Of a stretch of DNA of 64,000 nucleotides, positions 26,821 through 35,293 are shown in pieces (the stretch's first letter is position 1; every line of letters begins with the position of its first letter). Below the pieces are notes generated by a model. The model did not search any database. It saw only the letters and a list, made by a program, of their open reading frames with translations, and was not told where the DNA came from. The DNA lies in assembly GCF_000970855.1 (NCBI RefSeq), contig NZ_KQ034046.1:179567-243566 (forward strand). The letters run 5' to 3'. The position numbers and the translations under genes were made by a program. The DNA comes from Lactobacillus helsingborgensis. Lineage in GTDB: Bacteria > Bacillota > Bacilli > Lactobacillales > Lactobacillaceae.

Positions 26821-27294
26821 ATGAAAATTTATTTTGCTAATGCTCTGTTTTCACAGGCAGAAATTAATTATAATGCGCAACTGGCTGCTAAAATTCGTCA
26901 AATAGATGATGCAATTGATTTATATTTGCCCCAAGAAAACGCGTCAATCAATGATAAACAAGCGTATGCTGATTCTAAAATGATTGCTCAAGCAGATACC
27001 GAGAAGTTGGTTAACAGTGATTTAATGATTGCGGTGCTTGATGGGCTTAGTATTGATAATGGTGTTGCCAGTGAAATAGGCGTTGCTTATGCAAAAGAAA
27101 TTCCGATAATTGGCTTGTACACAGATACACGCCAGCAGGGCGCTGATAATCAAGAAAAGTTGCAGGCTTTGACCCAGATTGCTGAAAACCAGTTTCACTA
27201 CGTTAATTTGTATACTACGGGTCTAATTAAACTTAATGGTACCATTGTCAATAATGAAAATGACTTATTGGCAGCCGTCGCCAATTATATTTAA
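26821..27294 (+). CDS. ndt: Nucleoside 2-deoxyribosyltransferase
   Basis: 157 residues from ATG 26821 behind AAAGGAAG; the frame extends six codons upstream without a better site. The N-terminal KIYFANALFSQAE and the central block VLDGLSIDNGVASEIGVAYA (catalytic Glu in ASE, Asp upstream) followed by PIIGLYTD fit the Lactobacillus NDT family, which exchanges bases between deoxyribonucleosides in purine/pyrimidine salvage. Length equals the L. leichmannii enzyme class (about 157). Single gene with terminator. Confidence 0.93.
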   Translation: MKIYFANALFSQAEINYNAQLAAKIRQIDDAIDLYLPQENASINDKQAYADSKMIAQADTEKLVNSDLMIAVLDGLSIDNGVASEIGVAYAKEIPIIGLYTDTRQQGADNQEKLQALTQIAENQFHYVNLYTTGLIKLNGTIVNNENDLLAAVANYI

Positions 27295-27373
27295 AAATGT
27301 GCTCAGTTTTAAAAATAACTATTTAAAGATATAATTGTCTCTCTAAAAAGGGATATTAATTCATTTTAAATAG

Positions 27374-27411
27374 AAACCATATTTCGCTTAACTTTCGAAA
27401 TATGGTTTTTA
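27374..27411 (+). terminator. Terminator of ndt
   Basis: Perfect 13-bp stem AAACCATATTTCG/CGAAATATGGTTT (27374-27386 with 27396-27408) plus T run. Confidence 0.88.
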
Positions 27412-27423
27412 TTTATTTAATTT

Positions 27424-27472
27424 TATCTATATTTCACCCCATTATAGTTGATAATGGGGTAAAATATAGATA
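27424..27472. promoter_or_regulatory. Long inverted-repeat operator upstream of abiEi
   Basis: Two 21-base arms (27424-27444 and 27452-27472) match in 20 of 21 positions, separated by 7 bases; core CCCCATTA/TAATGGGG. It ends 16 bases before the abiEi start. AbiEi antitoxins of this kind are known to repress their own operon by binding inverted repeats, so this is the likely site; it could also form a transcript hairpin but has no T run. Confidence 0.75.
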
Positions 27473-27488
27473 AAAGGATGTGACTGAA

Positions 27489-28079
27489 ATGACTGATAAA
27501 TCTGAATTGGAAAATTTGTTAAAACAAAATAATTATGTACTGTCTAGAAAACAACTTACAAAGAAAAACTATTCAGGGCAACAAATTAAAAGTTACATTA
27601 GAGACAATATGTTGATTTTAATTGATAAAGGGATTTATGGCAGCCCAAATCATTTAGAAGATGCTTTTTATACTATTCAGCTGAGACTCAAGAAAGGAAT
27701 AATTTCGTTGAACTCCGCTCTTTATTTATTTGGTTTGAGTGATCGTGTTCCAGATAAAATTGAGCTTACCTTTCCGAGAGGATATAAAAATTCGAAATTA
27801 AAAGAACAAATTGTGCCCCATCAGCAAGTACCTCAAATTTATAATTTAGGTATAGAAATAGTAAAAACTCCTACTGGAAATAATGTTAGGGTTTATTCTA
27901 TTGATCGAACTATGGCAGAAATATTACGTCCACAAAACCACATTGATCCTGAAATAATAAATAAGGCTTATAAGCAATATTTAAAACAGCCAAATAAAAA
28001 TATTGCCAAATTGCTGTACTTTGCAAGAAAATTCAAAACTGTTAAGAAAGTTCAGGAATACCTAGAAATATTGCTATAA
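27489..28079 (+). CDS. abiEi: AbiEi-type antitoxin
   Basis: 196 residues from ATG 27489 (a GTG three codons upstream touches the AAAGGA site and is rejected). The N-terminal winged helix (VLSRKQL-like, YSGQQIKSYIRDNMLILIDKGIYG) and the C-terminal region with P.S-type 'TFPRGYKNSKL' and YSIDRTMAEILRP fit type IV antitoxin AbiEi. Known role: represses the operon and neutralises the AbiEii nucleotidyltransferase toxin. The toxin gene follows after 2 bases. Confidence 0.9.
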   Translation: MTDKSELENLLKQNNYVLSRKQLTKKNYSGQQIKSYIRDNMLILIDKGIYGSPNHLEDAFYTIQLRLKKGIISLNSALYLFGLSDRVPDKIELTFPRGYKNSKLKEQIVPHQQVPQIYNLGIEIVKTPTGNNVRVYSIDRTMAEILRPQNHIDPEIINKAYKQYLKQPNKNIAKLLYFARKFKTVKKVQEYLEILL

Positions 28080-28081
28080 AA

Positions 28082-28998
28082 ATGAATGATAAATTTCGAA
28101 ACTTTACTAATAATCAACAAATGATAGCTCATATACGTAAACTGGCAAAAGATAATAAAACATCTACACAGGTAATTTTGGAGGAATTTACTTTAGATGA
28201 TTTTGTAAAAAGAATAGCTAAATCAAAATATAAAAATAATTTAATCCTAAAGGGTGGATTTTTGTTGTCAAGTTTAATTGGTATTAATAACAGAACAACA
28301 GAAGATATTGATACAGATATTAAAGGAAAAAATTTGACTTCCTCCGAAGCAACAAAAATGGTTGATGAAATTTGCAATATCATTCCAAGTAAAAATGACC
28401 CAATTGAAATTAAAAGAGTTGGTAATGTACAAAAGATACATGAAGGAGCTGAATATGTTGGGTACCGAGTTCATTTACTGGGCACTCTTTATAAAAAATC
28501 TAAGGCCAATATCAAAATAGATATTTCTACCGGTGATATCATAACCCCTAAAGAAATCAAATATGAATACAATTCTTTGATCGATAACAGTCCAATAAAA
28601 ATTTATGCTTATAATAATGAAACTATCATTGCCCAAAAACTAGAGACAATATTTAGTCGCAGTATTGTCAATACTCAATGAAAGACTTTTATGACATATA
28701 TATGTTAAACAAGCTTAGAAAGCAAACATATTATAAAAAACTAAAGCTGAATTTACCCATAACTAGAACTGCTTTAGAAAATACTGCTAATTCAAGAAAC
28801 AGCTTTAATGAAATTTTTGAAAAAGTAAATAAGGAAAATTATTTATGGCAAATTACATTAAATGAGATAAAAAGTAGTAAGGCAATGCAAGACAAATGGA
28901 AAAATTATACACATCAAAAAGCTTATGCCCAAAAGATAAACTTTCAAGACACTTTGAAAGCAATTGAAGAACTTATGCTGGAACTTTTTGATAATTAA
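28082..28998 (+). pseudogene. abiEii: AbiEii-type nucleotidyltransferase toxin, frameshifted
   Basis: Two frames together make one AbiEii protein. Frame 1 (28082-28681, 199 residues) has the nucleotidyltransferase motif KGGFLLSSLIGINNRTTEDIDTD and ends '...ETIFSRSIVNTQ-stop'. Frame 2 (28678-28998, 106 residues) begins MKDFYDIYML, exactly where intact relatives continue (typically NTRM-K/R-DFYD). The loss of one base in the CGA/AGA Arg codon near 28675-28677 explains it. The KDxxD motif, conserved in this toxin family, is cut off onto the second piece. The TGA/ATG overlap (ATGA at 28678) could allow reinitiation, so two-piece function is not excluded. A sequencing error is also possible. Confidence 0.85.
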
Positions 28999-29063
28999 TT
29001 CTTTCACTCATATAGTGATGAAAGTTCACGGTTGTTATAGGATATCATTTTTAGAAGCTTTTA

Positions 29064-30068
29064 TCATTGCGCAGAACTGGATTTTTCCTGAAGTTGAAAC
29101 AGTTTAAAACTATAACTGCTTAAGCCCGTGATTTTTACTTCATATTCATGGCCAACTATTAGCGGCATTGATCCAGGATAATAGGTAATAATCGTTTCAA
29201 AGTTGCCGTAACCGGTCTTACTATAATTGCGGACGTTTTTTGCTTGATAAGTTTCACCATTATCTTTATCGGTAATAGTAATGACTGGTATTCCCTCAAA
29301 ATGGCGGCTGGAAAGATAAACTGACCAGGCAATATTTTCACCTGCTAAAAGTTCAATAGGGAAAACGCCAGCGCTAGGATATGTGACCATTTCTTGGCTC
29401 GGAGAGCGGAAAACGTCAACCGGATTGAATACTTTTTGCACAGAATAACGGTAGCCGTTCGTACCATAAGCTGCACCGATACCGGTTGTAGTTAAGCGCG
29501 TTGATAGCAGCCAAGCACGATGACCGGTGTCTGCTCCGCCTAAATTATAGCGGTCAGTCAATAAATCAGTGATAACATCTCCTGCAGATTGGTCAGTGGT
29601 ATTAAAATTAAGATTTGCTTGATTAGATGTGTTACGGGCTAGTTGCCAAGTATCTTTGCTAATCAATTTGGGGCGCTTATCATGAGGTAAATTATGCTGG
29701 TTAATCATCGGGTTAGCATTTAATGCAGCTAAAACAGCTGCAGTTTTTTGTGCAGCAATATTGTCCTCTGAGTTTTCATTTACCGGATTTAACCCAAATA
29801 ACTCGCGGTAATAGTTTGTGTACGCTAATTGACTAGTGAGGTATGCGGGTACAAGCACGCCCTGCTTAAATTTAGTTTTAAAATAGGGTTTAGTTAAATA
29901 AAGGTTATTAAAGTTAAAAGCAGTTTTATCAAGCTGCGCGTATTCCTGTTGCAGCTTGTTTATCTTGCTTGTTTCACTTGGTGTGAGTTCCGCAGCGTAT
30001 GTTTGGGTATTGCTAAAAGGAAAAAAGAAAAGCAAACATAAGAGGGCAGTATAAATTTTTTTGAACAT
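29064..30068 (-). CDS. Secreted CAP/SCP-domain protein
   Basis: 334 residues, signal peptide 1-26 (cleavage near TYA-AE). A CAP (SCP/PR1) domain spans about 70-225: LTSQLAYTNYYRELFGLNPV, NQHNLPHD-like stretch, and 'NLGGADTGHRAWLLS' which carries the conserved His. The C-terminal 110 residues look like a beta-sandwich. There is no wall-anchor motif, so the protein may be released or held by other means. Such proteins are common surface proteins of lactobacilli with unknown function. Confidence 0.85.
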   Translation of the reverse strand: MFKKIYTALLCLLFFFPFSNTQTYAAELTPSETSKINKLQQEYAQLDKTAFNFNNLYLTKPYFKTKFKQGVLVPAYLTSQLAYTNYYRELFGLNPVNENSEDNIAAQKTAAVLAALNANPMINQHNLPHDKRPKLISKDTWQLARNTSNQANLNFNTTDQSAGDVITDLLTDRYNLGGADTGHRAWLLSTRLTTTGIGAAYGTNGYRYSVQKVFNPVDVFRSPSQEMVTYPSAGVFPIELLAGENIAWSVYLSSRHFEGIPVITITDKDNGETYQAKNVRNYSKTGYGNFETIITYYPGSMPLIVGHEYEVKITGLSSYSFKLFQLQEKSSSAQ

Positions 30069-30200
30069 TTAAAGATGCTCTCCTTTCTTTAACACTAATT
30101 ATAAGGCAAAATAAAAATAGGTATGTGTAAATTACCAAATGATAGTTATATTTAATAATTTGAATGGCTTTTTGTAAAGGACTTTTATAAGGAAAAGATT

Positions 30201-31238
30201 TTGACTAACAGTGAAGACATGCGACTAGCAAAAAATATCAGTATCACTTTAACAGCTAATTTAGATGACTGGGACGGGGTCACTGGACCAGTAGATCAGG
30301 ACTTGCGCCAGGTAGTAGTGCAAAAAACCAGTATCATTGATGGCAAGCTCTATGCTATGCAGCGTGTTGCGGGTGATACTCTGGTTTATCGCGGGCAAAA
30401 TAACATTAATGCTGTTTTTAATAAAAAAATACCAGTTTTACATTTAACCGGTTCAGCAGCAGGACATACACAGACTTTGGAATTTGCCGGCAGATCTGGT
30501 CAATGGTTTATAGGCACCAAACCAAATGATTTAAATCAAAGTTGGTCTACATGGTCAAAGCAAGTTGCACGTATCAAAATGCCGCATTATTTTAAAATTG
30601 CTGCCAATACCAAAATGCAACCGCGATTATCAAATTTGAATTATGCAGGAGCAGATTTCGGCATCAGCTGCTCTGGAGAGCAGTTTGCACGTGTAGAAGT
30701 CGCTGTGTCACCTGATCTGCGCTACTTTTTAGTAGCCTATGGCGATAATGACTACACCGGCTATTTTGCGCTTTATTATCTAACTGATATTAATAATGCT
30801 CTTGATCACGCTACAACTACAACCAAACATGTTGATATTAGAACGATAAATTGCATTGCCGCATTTAAAGTGCCCAATTTTTCTGGTCATGGTGGGTTAG
30901 TTGGTTCGCTGCAAGGCTTTGCTATTAGTAATCACCGTGATATCTATCTTTCCAGCCAATTTGCAGATGATAGGTTAGGTCGGGATAGAAAGATTATTAA
31001 AATTCCTTGGGCAGCAGTTGATCCTCAGGCTTGGGAATTAGTTGACTTAGCTGGTGCAAGCGAGCTGGAAATCCCCGGCTATTATACAGAACTGGAAGAC
31101 ATACAACTAGTTAGTACGAATGATGTTTACTTGACGGTAGCTTATCATCAGTCTTTTGTCCCAGCTGCTCCGGCCAAACACCCAACAAAGATCAATAAAC
31201 TTTATGAAATCACTTGGGATTCAAATAACAATTTTTAA
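30201..31238 (+). CDS. Helveticin-J-family class III bacteriocin-like protein
   Basis: 345 residues starting at TTG 30201, seven bases after AAGGA; the first in-frame ATG (30219) is too far from that site. Several blocks match helveticin J of L. helveticus: VVVQK near the start, AGHTQTLEFAG, GQWFIGTKP, VAVSPDLRYFL, GSLQGFAIS, DIYLSSQ, IIKIPW, YLTVAYH and YEIT-W at the end. Helveticin J is a large heat-labile bacteriocin. No signal peptide is seen, as in the known protein, and no immunity or export gene lies beside it. Bactericidal activity is inference. Confidence 0.85.
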   Translation: MTNSEDMRLAKNISITLTANLDDWDGVTGPVDQDLRQVVVQKTSIIDGKLYAMQRVAGDTLVYRGQNNINAVFNKKIPVLHLTGSAAGHTQTLEFAGRSGQWFIGTKPNDLNQSWSTWSKQVARIKMPHYFKIAANTKMQPRLSNLNYAGADFGISCSGEQFARVEVAVSPDLRYFLVAYGDNDYTGYFALYYLTDINNALDHATTTTKHVDIRTINCIAAFKVPNFSGHGGLVGSLQGFAISNHRDIYLSSQFADDRLGRDRKIIKIPWAAVDPQAWELVDLAGASELEIPGYYTELEDIQLVSTNDVYLTVAYHQSFVPAAPAKHPTKINKLYEITWDSNNNF

Positions 31239-31265
31239 TATAGTATAAATTTTTCGGATATGATT

Positions 31266-31295
31266 TTGCCTTATGCAAGACTTTTTGCTTATAAT
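31266..31295 (+). promoter_or_regulatory. Candidate promoter ahead of ddl
   Basis: TTGCCT (31266-31271), 18-base spacer, TATAAT (31290-31295). A second TATAAT lies at 31350-31355 with a poorer upstream box. Confidence 0.5.
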
Positions 31296-31390
31296 AAAAA
31301 ATATTCCTAAAAAATTGTCTAATTTACAATTCTTCGGGTTTTCTTGCCGTATAATTAAAAGTTAGAAACAATGACTAAGAGGTAAAAATA

Positions 31391-32476
31391 ATGACTAAGA
31401 AAACACAAGTTGGTTTAATTTTTGGTGGTAATTCATCTGAATATGAAGTATCAATTATGTCTGGCCATAATATTTATAATGCCATCGACCAAGATAAATT
31501 CGATGTGCATCCAATTTGGATTACTAACGACGGCTATTTAGCAAGTGAAGAAGACTCTTTTAAAGTCTTAAAAAATCCTAAATATACCATTGAAAATCCT
31601 CATGAAGTTGCCAACATTTCAAAGTTAATTCAATTAAAAAATTTACCGGAAATTGATGTTTTCTTTCCGATTGTACACGGCAATTTAGGTGAAGACGGTT
31701 GTTTGCAAGGGCTGTTCCGCATTTTAAATAAGCCTTTTGTCGGTGATGATGTGTTAGCTTCGGCTGTGACAATGGACAAGGAATTTACCAAGATTTTAGC
31801 ACAACGCGTCGGCGTTCCTGTAGCTGACTGGATCGCGATTAAGCGGTTTGAATATGAAGACGCTGCTAATGCCAAGCGGGACTATGACAAGGTCAGTGCT
31901 AAACTTGGTAGCGACCTCTTTGTTAAGCCGTCAAATCAAGGTTCTTCAGTTGGAGTTCATCATGTTACTAACAAAGAGGAGTTTGATGAGGCTCTAGCCG
32001 ATGCTTTTAGATATGATGATAAAGTTTTAATTGAGGAAACCATTCACGGTACCGAAGTTGAGACTGCGGTTTTAGGTAATGATCAACCAATTGTTTCCGG
32101 TGTCGGACAAATTATTAATGCAGCTGGTACTTTCTACAGTTATGAAAATAAATATGATGATGATTCCACTACTACCTTGCAGATTCCTGCTAAATTACCT
32201 CAAGAAATTGTAGCTAAAGTTAGAGCTAATGCCCTAAAGGTTTACCAAGTCACAGAATGTAGTGGGTTAGCTCGTGTTGACTCCACACTGCGCGATAGCG
32301 ATAATAAGATCATCTTAACTGAAGTGAACGCATTACCGGGCTTTACCAATATAAGTATGTATCCTAAACTTTTTGAAGAAGCAGGTATTTCATATTCTGA
32401 GTTAATTACCCGCCTGATTGAAAAAGCCCAGGAGCGTTTTAACCATAAGAAAAACTTGTTACATAAGATTGGTTAA
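31391..32476 (+). CDS. ddl: D-alanine--D-alanine ligase
   Basis: 361-residue ATP-grasp ligase that joins two D-alanines for peptidoglycan precursors. GLIFGGNSSEYEVSIMSG at the N-terminus, FPIVHGNLGEDG, FVGDDVLASAVTMDKEFTK, KPSNQGSSVGV and the terminal 'EVNALPGFTNISMYPKL' are family hallmarks. The Y/F position after the SMYPKLF and the loop do not allow a sure call on D-Ala-D-Lac versus D-Ala-D-Ala specificity. Start behind GAGGT. Followed after 26 bases by the coiled-coil MerR-like gene. Confidence 0.96.
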   Translation: MTKKTQVGLIFGGNSSEYEVSIMSGHNIYNAIDQDKFDVHPIWITNDGYLASEEDSFKVLKNPKYTIENPHEVANISKLIQLKNLPEIDVFFPIVHGNLGEDGCLQGLFRILNKPFVGDDVLASAVTMDKEFTKILAQRVGVPVADWIAIKRFEYEDAANAKRDYDKVSAKLGSDLFVKPSNQGSSVGVHHVTNKEEFDEALADAFRYDDKVLIEETIHGTEVETAVLGNDQPIVSGVGQIINAAGTFYSYENKYDDDSTTTLQIPAKLPQEIVAKVRANALKVYQVTECSGLARVDSTLRDSDNKIILTEVNALPGFTNISMYPKLFEEAGISYSELITRLIEKAQERFNHKKNLLHKIG

Positions 32477-32502
32477 TTTAATTGTGCTAGGGAGTATATC
32501 TG

Positions 32503-33276
32503 ATGAGTGAAGATAAGCATAATTTTGAAGAATTAACCGCACCGGCTGCAACGGCTAAGAAATTGCACATTAGTGTGGCTACTTTACGCAAATATTCTTT
32601 AATTGTAGAGAAAATTACTGGTAAACCCGATTATTATGCACGTACTAAGCAAAACGCCCGCTTATACAGTAAGCAAAATGTGCGTGATTTGGAAGATTTT
32701 CACCAATTGGCTCAGGATAACGGCTTAACGTTGCAGGAAGCCGCACAGCAAATTTTTGCAGTTACTGATAAAAATGAACGGATTAAGAAAAAGGAAAGTG
32801 GCAAAAAACAAGAAGTAATGTCCACTTCCCAAATGGTGAAATTGCTGAACGCTTTGCAGCAAACAATTGGCCAGCAAAATACGGCTCTTAACCACCTGCA
32901 AAAACAATTAAACCAAATTGAAGAACAGAATAAAGAGCTGCTCAAAAAGCAGGAGCAATTAGAACAGCCTGCTGCCAAAACAAATGGTGCTGCAGAAGAT
33001 TTTAGTGTGTTACCGGATATTTCGGGAATTGTGACTGATGATCCTATCACGGATGTGCAAGATATGCCGGCAACCAAACCATTAACTGCGGCTGAAAAGC
33101 GGGCTCAAGTAGCGCAGGATGAGGGGAAGTCAAGTGAGCAGATGCATGAGGAAATCTTGGCCAAGGCAAAGGAAAATGCGGAAAAGAGTGCAAACGCCAA
33201 TGCTCACCGTACTTTAGCAGATATGCAAGTGGAACCGGAAAAGACACATTGGTGGCAACGGTTCTTAGATATGTAA
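32503..33276 (+). CDS. MerR-like HTH protein with coiled coil (RacA-like layout)
   Basis: 257 residues. The N-terminus (15-65) is a MerR-type winged helix: TAKKLHISVATLRKYSLIVEK and 'NARLYSKQNVRDLEDF'. A long Gln/Glu/Lys-rich coiled coil covers about 105-155, then a low-complexity acidic region and a final WWQRF motif that could be an amphipathic membrane or protein-binding tip. This layout recalls RacA-type DNA-binding/cytoskeletal proteins rather than a classic effector-binding MerR regulator. Follows ddl, so a cell-wall or chromosome-segregation role is possible but unproven. Confidence 0.7.
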   Translation: MSEDKHNFEELTAPAATAKKLHISVATLRKYSLIVEKITGKPDYYARTKQNARLYSKQNVRDLEDFHQLAQDNGLTLQEAAQQIFAVTDKNERIKKKESGKKQEVMSTSQMVKLLNALQQTIGQQNTALNHLQKQLNQIEEQNKELLKKQEQLEQPAAKTNGAAEDFSVLPDISGIVTDDPITDVQDMPATKPLTAAEKRAQVAQDEGKSSEQMHEEILAKAKENAEKSANANAHRTLADMQVEPEKTHWWQRFLDM

Positions 33277-33282
33277 TAATTG

Positions 33283-33314
33283 AAAACGACTTTTAACCAA
33301 AAGTCGTTTTTTTA
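33283..33314 (+). terminator. Terminator of the ddl operon
   Basis: AAAACGACTTT/AAAGTCGTTTT stem with long T run right after the stop at 33276. Confidence 0.88.
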
Positions 33315-33410
33315 TAATAGTTAAATTTTGCAAATTTAACTAAAAATTTATTTATATTGACTGCTTTTAAGTTACAGTAGGTAAGTATAAATTGATGGGA
33401 ATGATTTTGA

Positions 33411-34526
33411 TTGAAAAAAATTAAGAAGCGCTACTTATTTGCGGTATTAATTGCAGTCGTGGGTTTAATTTTAACCACTTGCACCTACTTTGCGACAGAT
33501 ATTTATTCTAAAAATGATGTAGCCGTAGTGACCGATAGTCAAATTAAGGATACTTTAGAAGAAAAAAGCACCGATGTCTATGGCAACAAAGACGAAACCA
33601 GAAAGCAAGTTCTTCATTTAAAGGTCTTGTCAGGTAAATTTAAGGGTCAGACATACAAAACTACCAATATGTATTATCCGTCACAATTAGTCACCCAGAA
33701 GTTCCGTGCGGGTCAGCGGTTATTTGTTAATATCAAACATGGCGAGCCGATCATCCAAGACCCTAAGCGGGATTGGGTGTTAGTTTTAGCAATGACTGTG
33801 ATGTCTACACTATTAGTGGCAGTTTCAGGTAAGAAATCTTTGAGTTTGATAGCTTCAATGATACTTAGCTGGGTAATTTTCTACCTCGTGATTATGCTCG
33901 ATATTAAGCTGAATGGCTCTTATATTGTCTTGCTGTTTGGCTTAGCCGACATTGTCTTTTCCTTCTTTAGCTTATTAGTCGTTCAGGGCTTTAACCGCAA
34001 AATGTTGGCAACTTGGCTCGCGACTATTCTAGGCACCTTCGTTTCTTTTGCACTATGCTATTTAATTATGCGTCTGACAGGGGAATCGGAAATTAAATAC
34101 GAAACTGGAGATTATGCCACCCAAGATCCGCGGGGCATCTTTTTAGCACAAACTTTATTAGGTATTTTAGGAGCGGTAATGGATGAGGCCACCGATATCA
34201 TTTCCAGTCTTTACGAACTAGTTCAGACTAAGGCAGACTTAACTGCCAAGCAATTAGTTCACAGCGGGCGCACTATGGGTCAGGAAATCATGGGCCCACT
34301 GATTAACGTGTTGGTATTAATTTTTATGTCGGAGGAACTGCCGCTGACAATTATTTATTTACGGGATAACAACAGTTTGCGCTCCACTTTCGGTTTTACA
34401 CTCTCTCTTGGTGTTACCCAAAGCGTCATTTCCGCGATTGGGATCGTTTTGACAGTGGTCTTCGCGACTGGATGCAGCCTGCTATTTTTAGAAGAAAAAA
34501 AGTGGAAAGCGGGGAATAAAAAATGA
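33411..34526 (+). CDS. YibE/F-family membrane protein (larger partner)
   Basis: 371 residues starting at TTG 33411; an ATG ten bases upstream is in another frame that stops at once. One N-terminal helix (9-29), an extracytoplasmic domain of about 90 residues, then about seven membrane helices with the family blocks 'LLGILGAVMDEATDII' and 'HSGRTMGQEIMGPLINVLVLIF'. YibE/F proteins always occur as paired membrane proteins; their transport substrate is unknown. The stop overlaps the partner gene by 4 bases (ATGA). Confidence 0.88.
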   Translation: MKKIKKRYLFAVLIAVVGLILTTCTYFATDIYSKNDVAVVTDSQIKDTLEEKSTDVYGNKDETRKQVLHLKVLSGKFKGQTYKTTNMYYPSQLVTQKFRAGQRLFVNIKHGEPIIQDPKRDWVLVLAMTVMSTLLVAVSGKKSLSLIASMILSWVIFYLVIMLDIKLNGSYIVLLFGLADIVFSFFSLLVVQGFNRKMLATWLATILGTFVSFALCYLIMRLTGESEIKYETGDYATQDPRGIFLAQTLLGILGAVMDEATDIISSLYELVQTKADLTAKQLVHSGRTMGQEIMGPLINVLVLIFMSEELPLTIIYLRDNNSLRSTFGFTLSLGVTQSVISAIGIVLTVVFATGCSLLFLEEKKWKAGNKK

Positions 34527-35293
34527 GTACGTTAACTGCTTTATTGATTGTATTAGCAATTTTAATGACAATTGTTGGTGGAGAAACCGGAATTCGCAGT
34601 TTTTTCAGCGTTTTAATCAATACATTGTTATTAATTTTAGTGGCTATTCTGATTTCTTGGGGCATCAATATTCCACTTCTGATTTTGATTTTTGTGCCGT
34701 TAAAACTGGTAACCATAATTTTTCTTGGAACACATGATTATCAAGTTGCGAAAAACTCTTTTTATTCCTCACTCATTGTGTGTCTGGCAGTTAGCGTAAT
34801 TATCTTAGGCTTTGAGTGGCTGGCGCAAGCTGCCGGTCTTGGTCCTGAAGCGGGCGAAATTCTGGTGGGCTTATCGCAAATGCCGGGATTGAGTTACCCT
34901 TTAATTGCAGTAGCAGTTGCTATCTTTTCCACACTTGGTGCTGTAGCTGAATCTGCCGTTGCGATGAGCTCCGGTTTGCTCGAAATCAAAAAGCATAATC
35001 CGCAAATATCGTATGAGGAGCTCAAGGCCAGTGGTGCTAAAATTGGTAATGACGTATTGGGAACGGCGATGAATACCATTTTGTTTGGGATGTTCGGCAG
35101 CTTTCTTTCGTTATTTTTGTGGTACATACGTTTGAATTACACTTTGGGTGAAGTATTAAATGAAAAGATGTTTGTCAATGAAGCTTTGATTATAATGTAT
35201 TCTTTAATTGGTGTATTATTAACAGTACCATTAACAACAACATTTTTGGCGAAGAATATGATAAAAGTGGGGCAAAAAGATGAAAGTAAATGA
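34523..35293 (+). CDS. YibE/F-family membrane protein (smaller partner)
   Basis: 256 residues, five or six membrane helices, with family blocks 'STLGAVAESAVAMSSGLLEI' and 'GNDVLGTAMNTILFGMFGSFL'. It mirrors the C-terminal domain of the preceding protein, suggesting an ancient duplication and a heterodimer. Its end overlaps the following esterase gene by 14 bases, so all three genes are one tightly coupled operon. Confidence 0.88.
   Translation: MSTLTALLIVLAILMTIVGGETGIRSFFSVLINTLLLILVAILISWGINIPLLILIFVPLKLVTIIFLGTHDYQVAKNSFYSSLIVCLAVSVIILGFEWLAQAAGLGPEAGEILVGLSQMPGLSYPLIAVAVAIFSTLGAVAESAVAMSSGLLEIKKHNPQISYEELKASGAKIGNDVLGTAMNTILFGMFGSFLSLFLWYIRLNYTLGEVLNEKMFVNEALIIMYSLIGVLLTVPLTTTFLAKNMIKVGQKDESK

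Noticed and set aside
28678-28998. Second half of AbiEii taken as an independent small gene
   Set aside because: Its sequence continues the toxin exactly where intact relatives go on, so a frameshift explains it better; there is no separate ribosome binding site.
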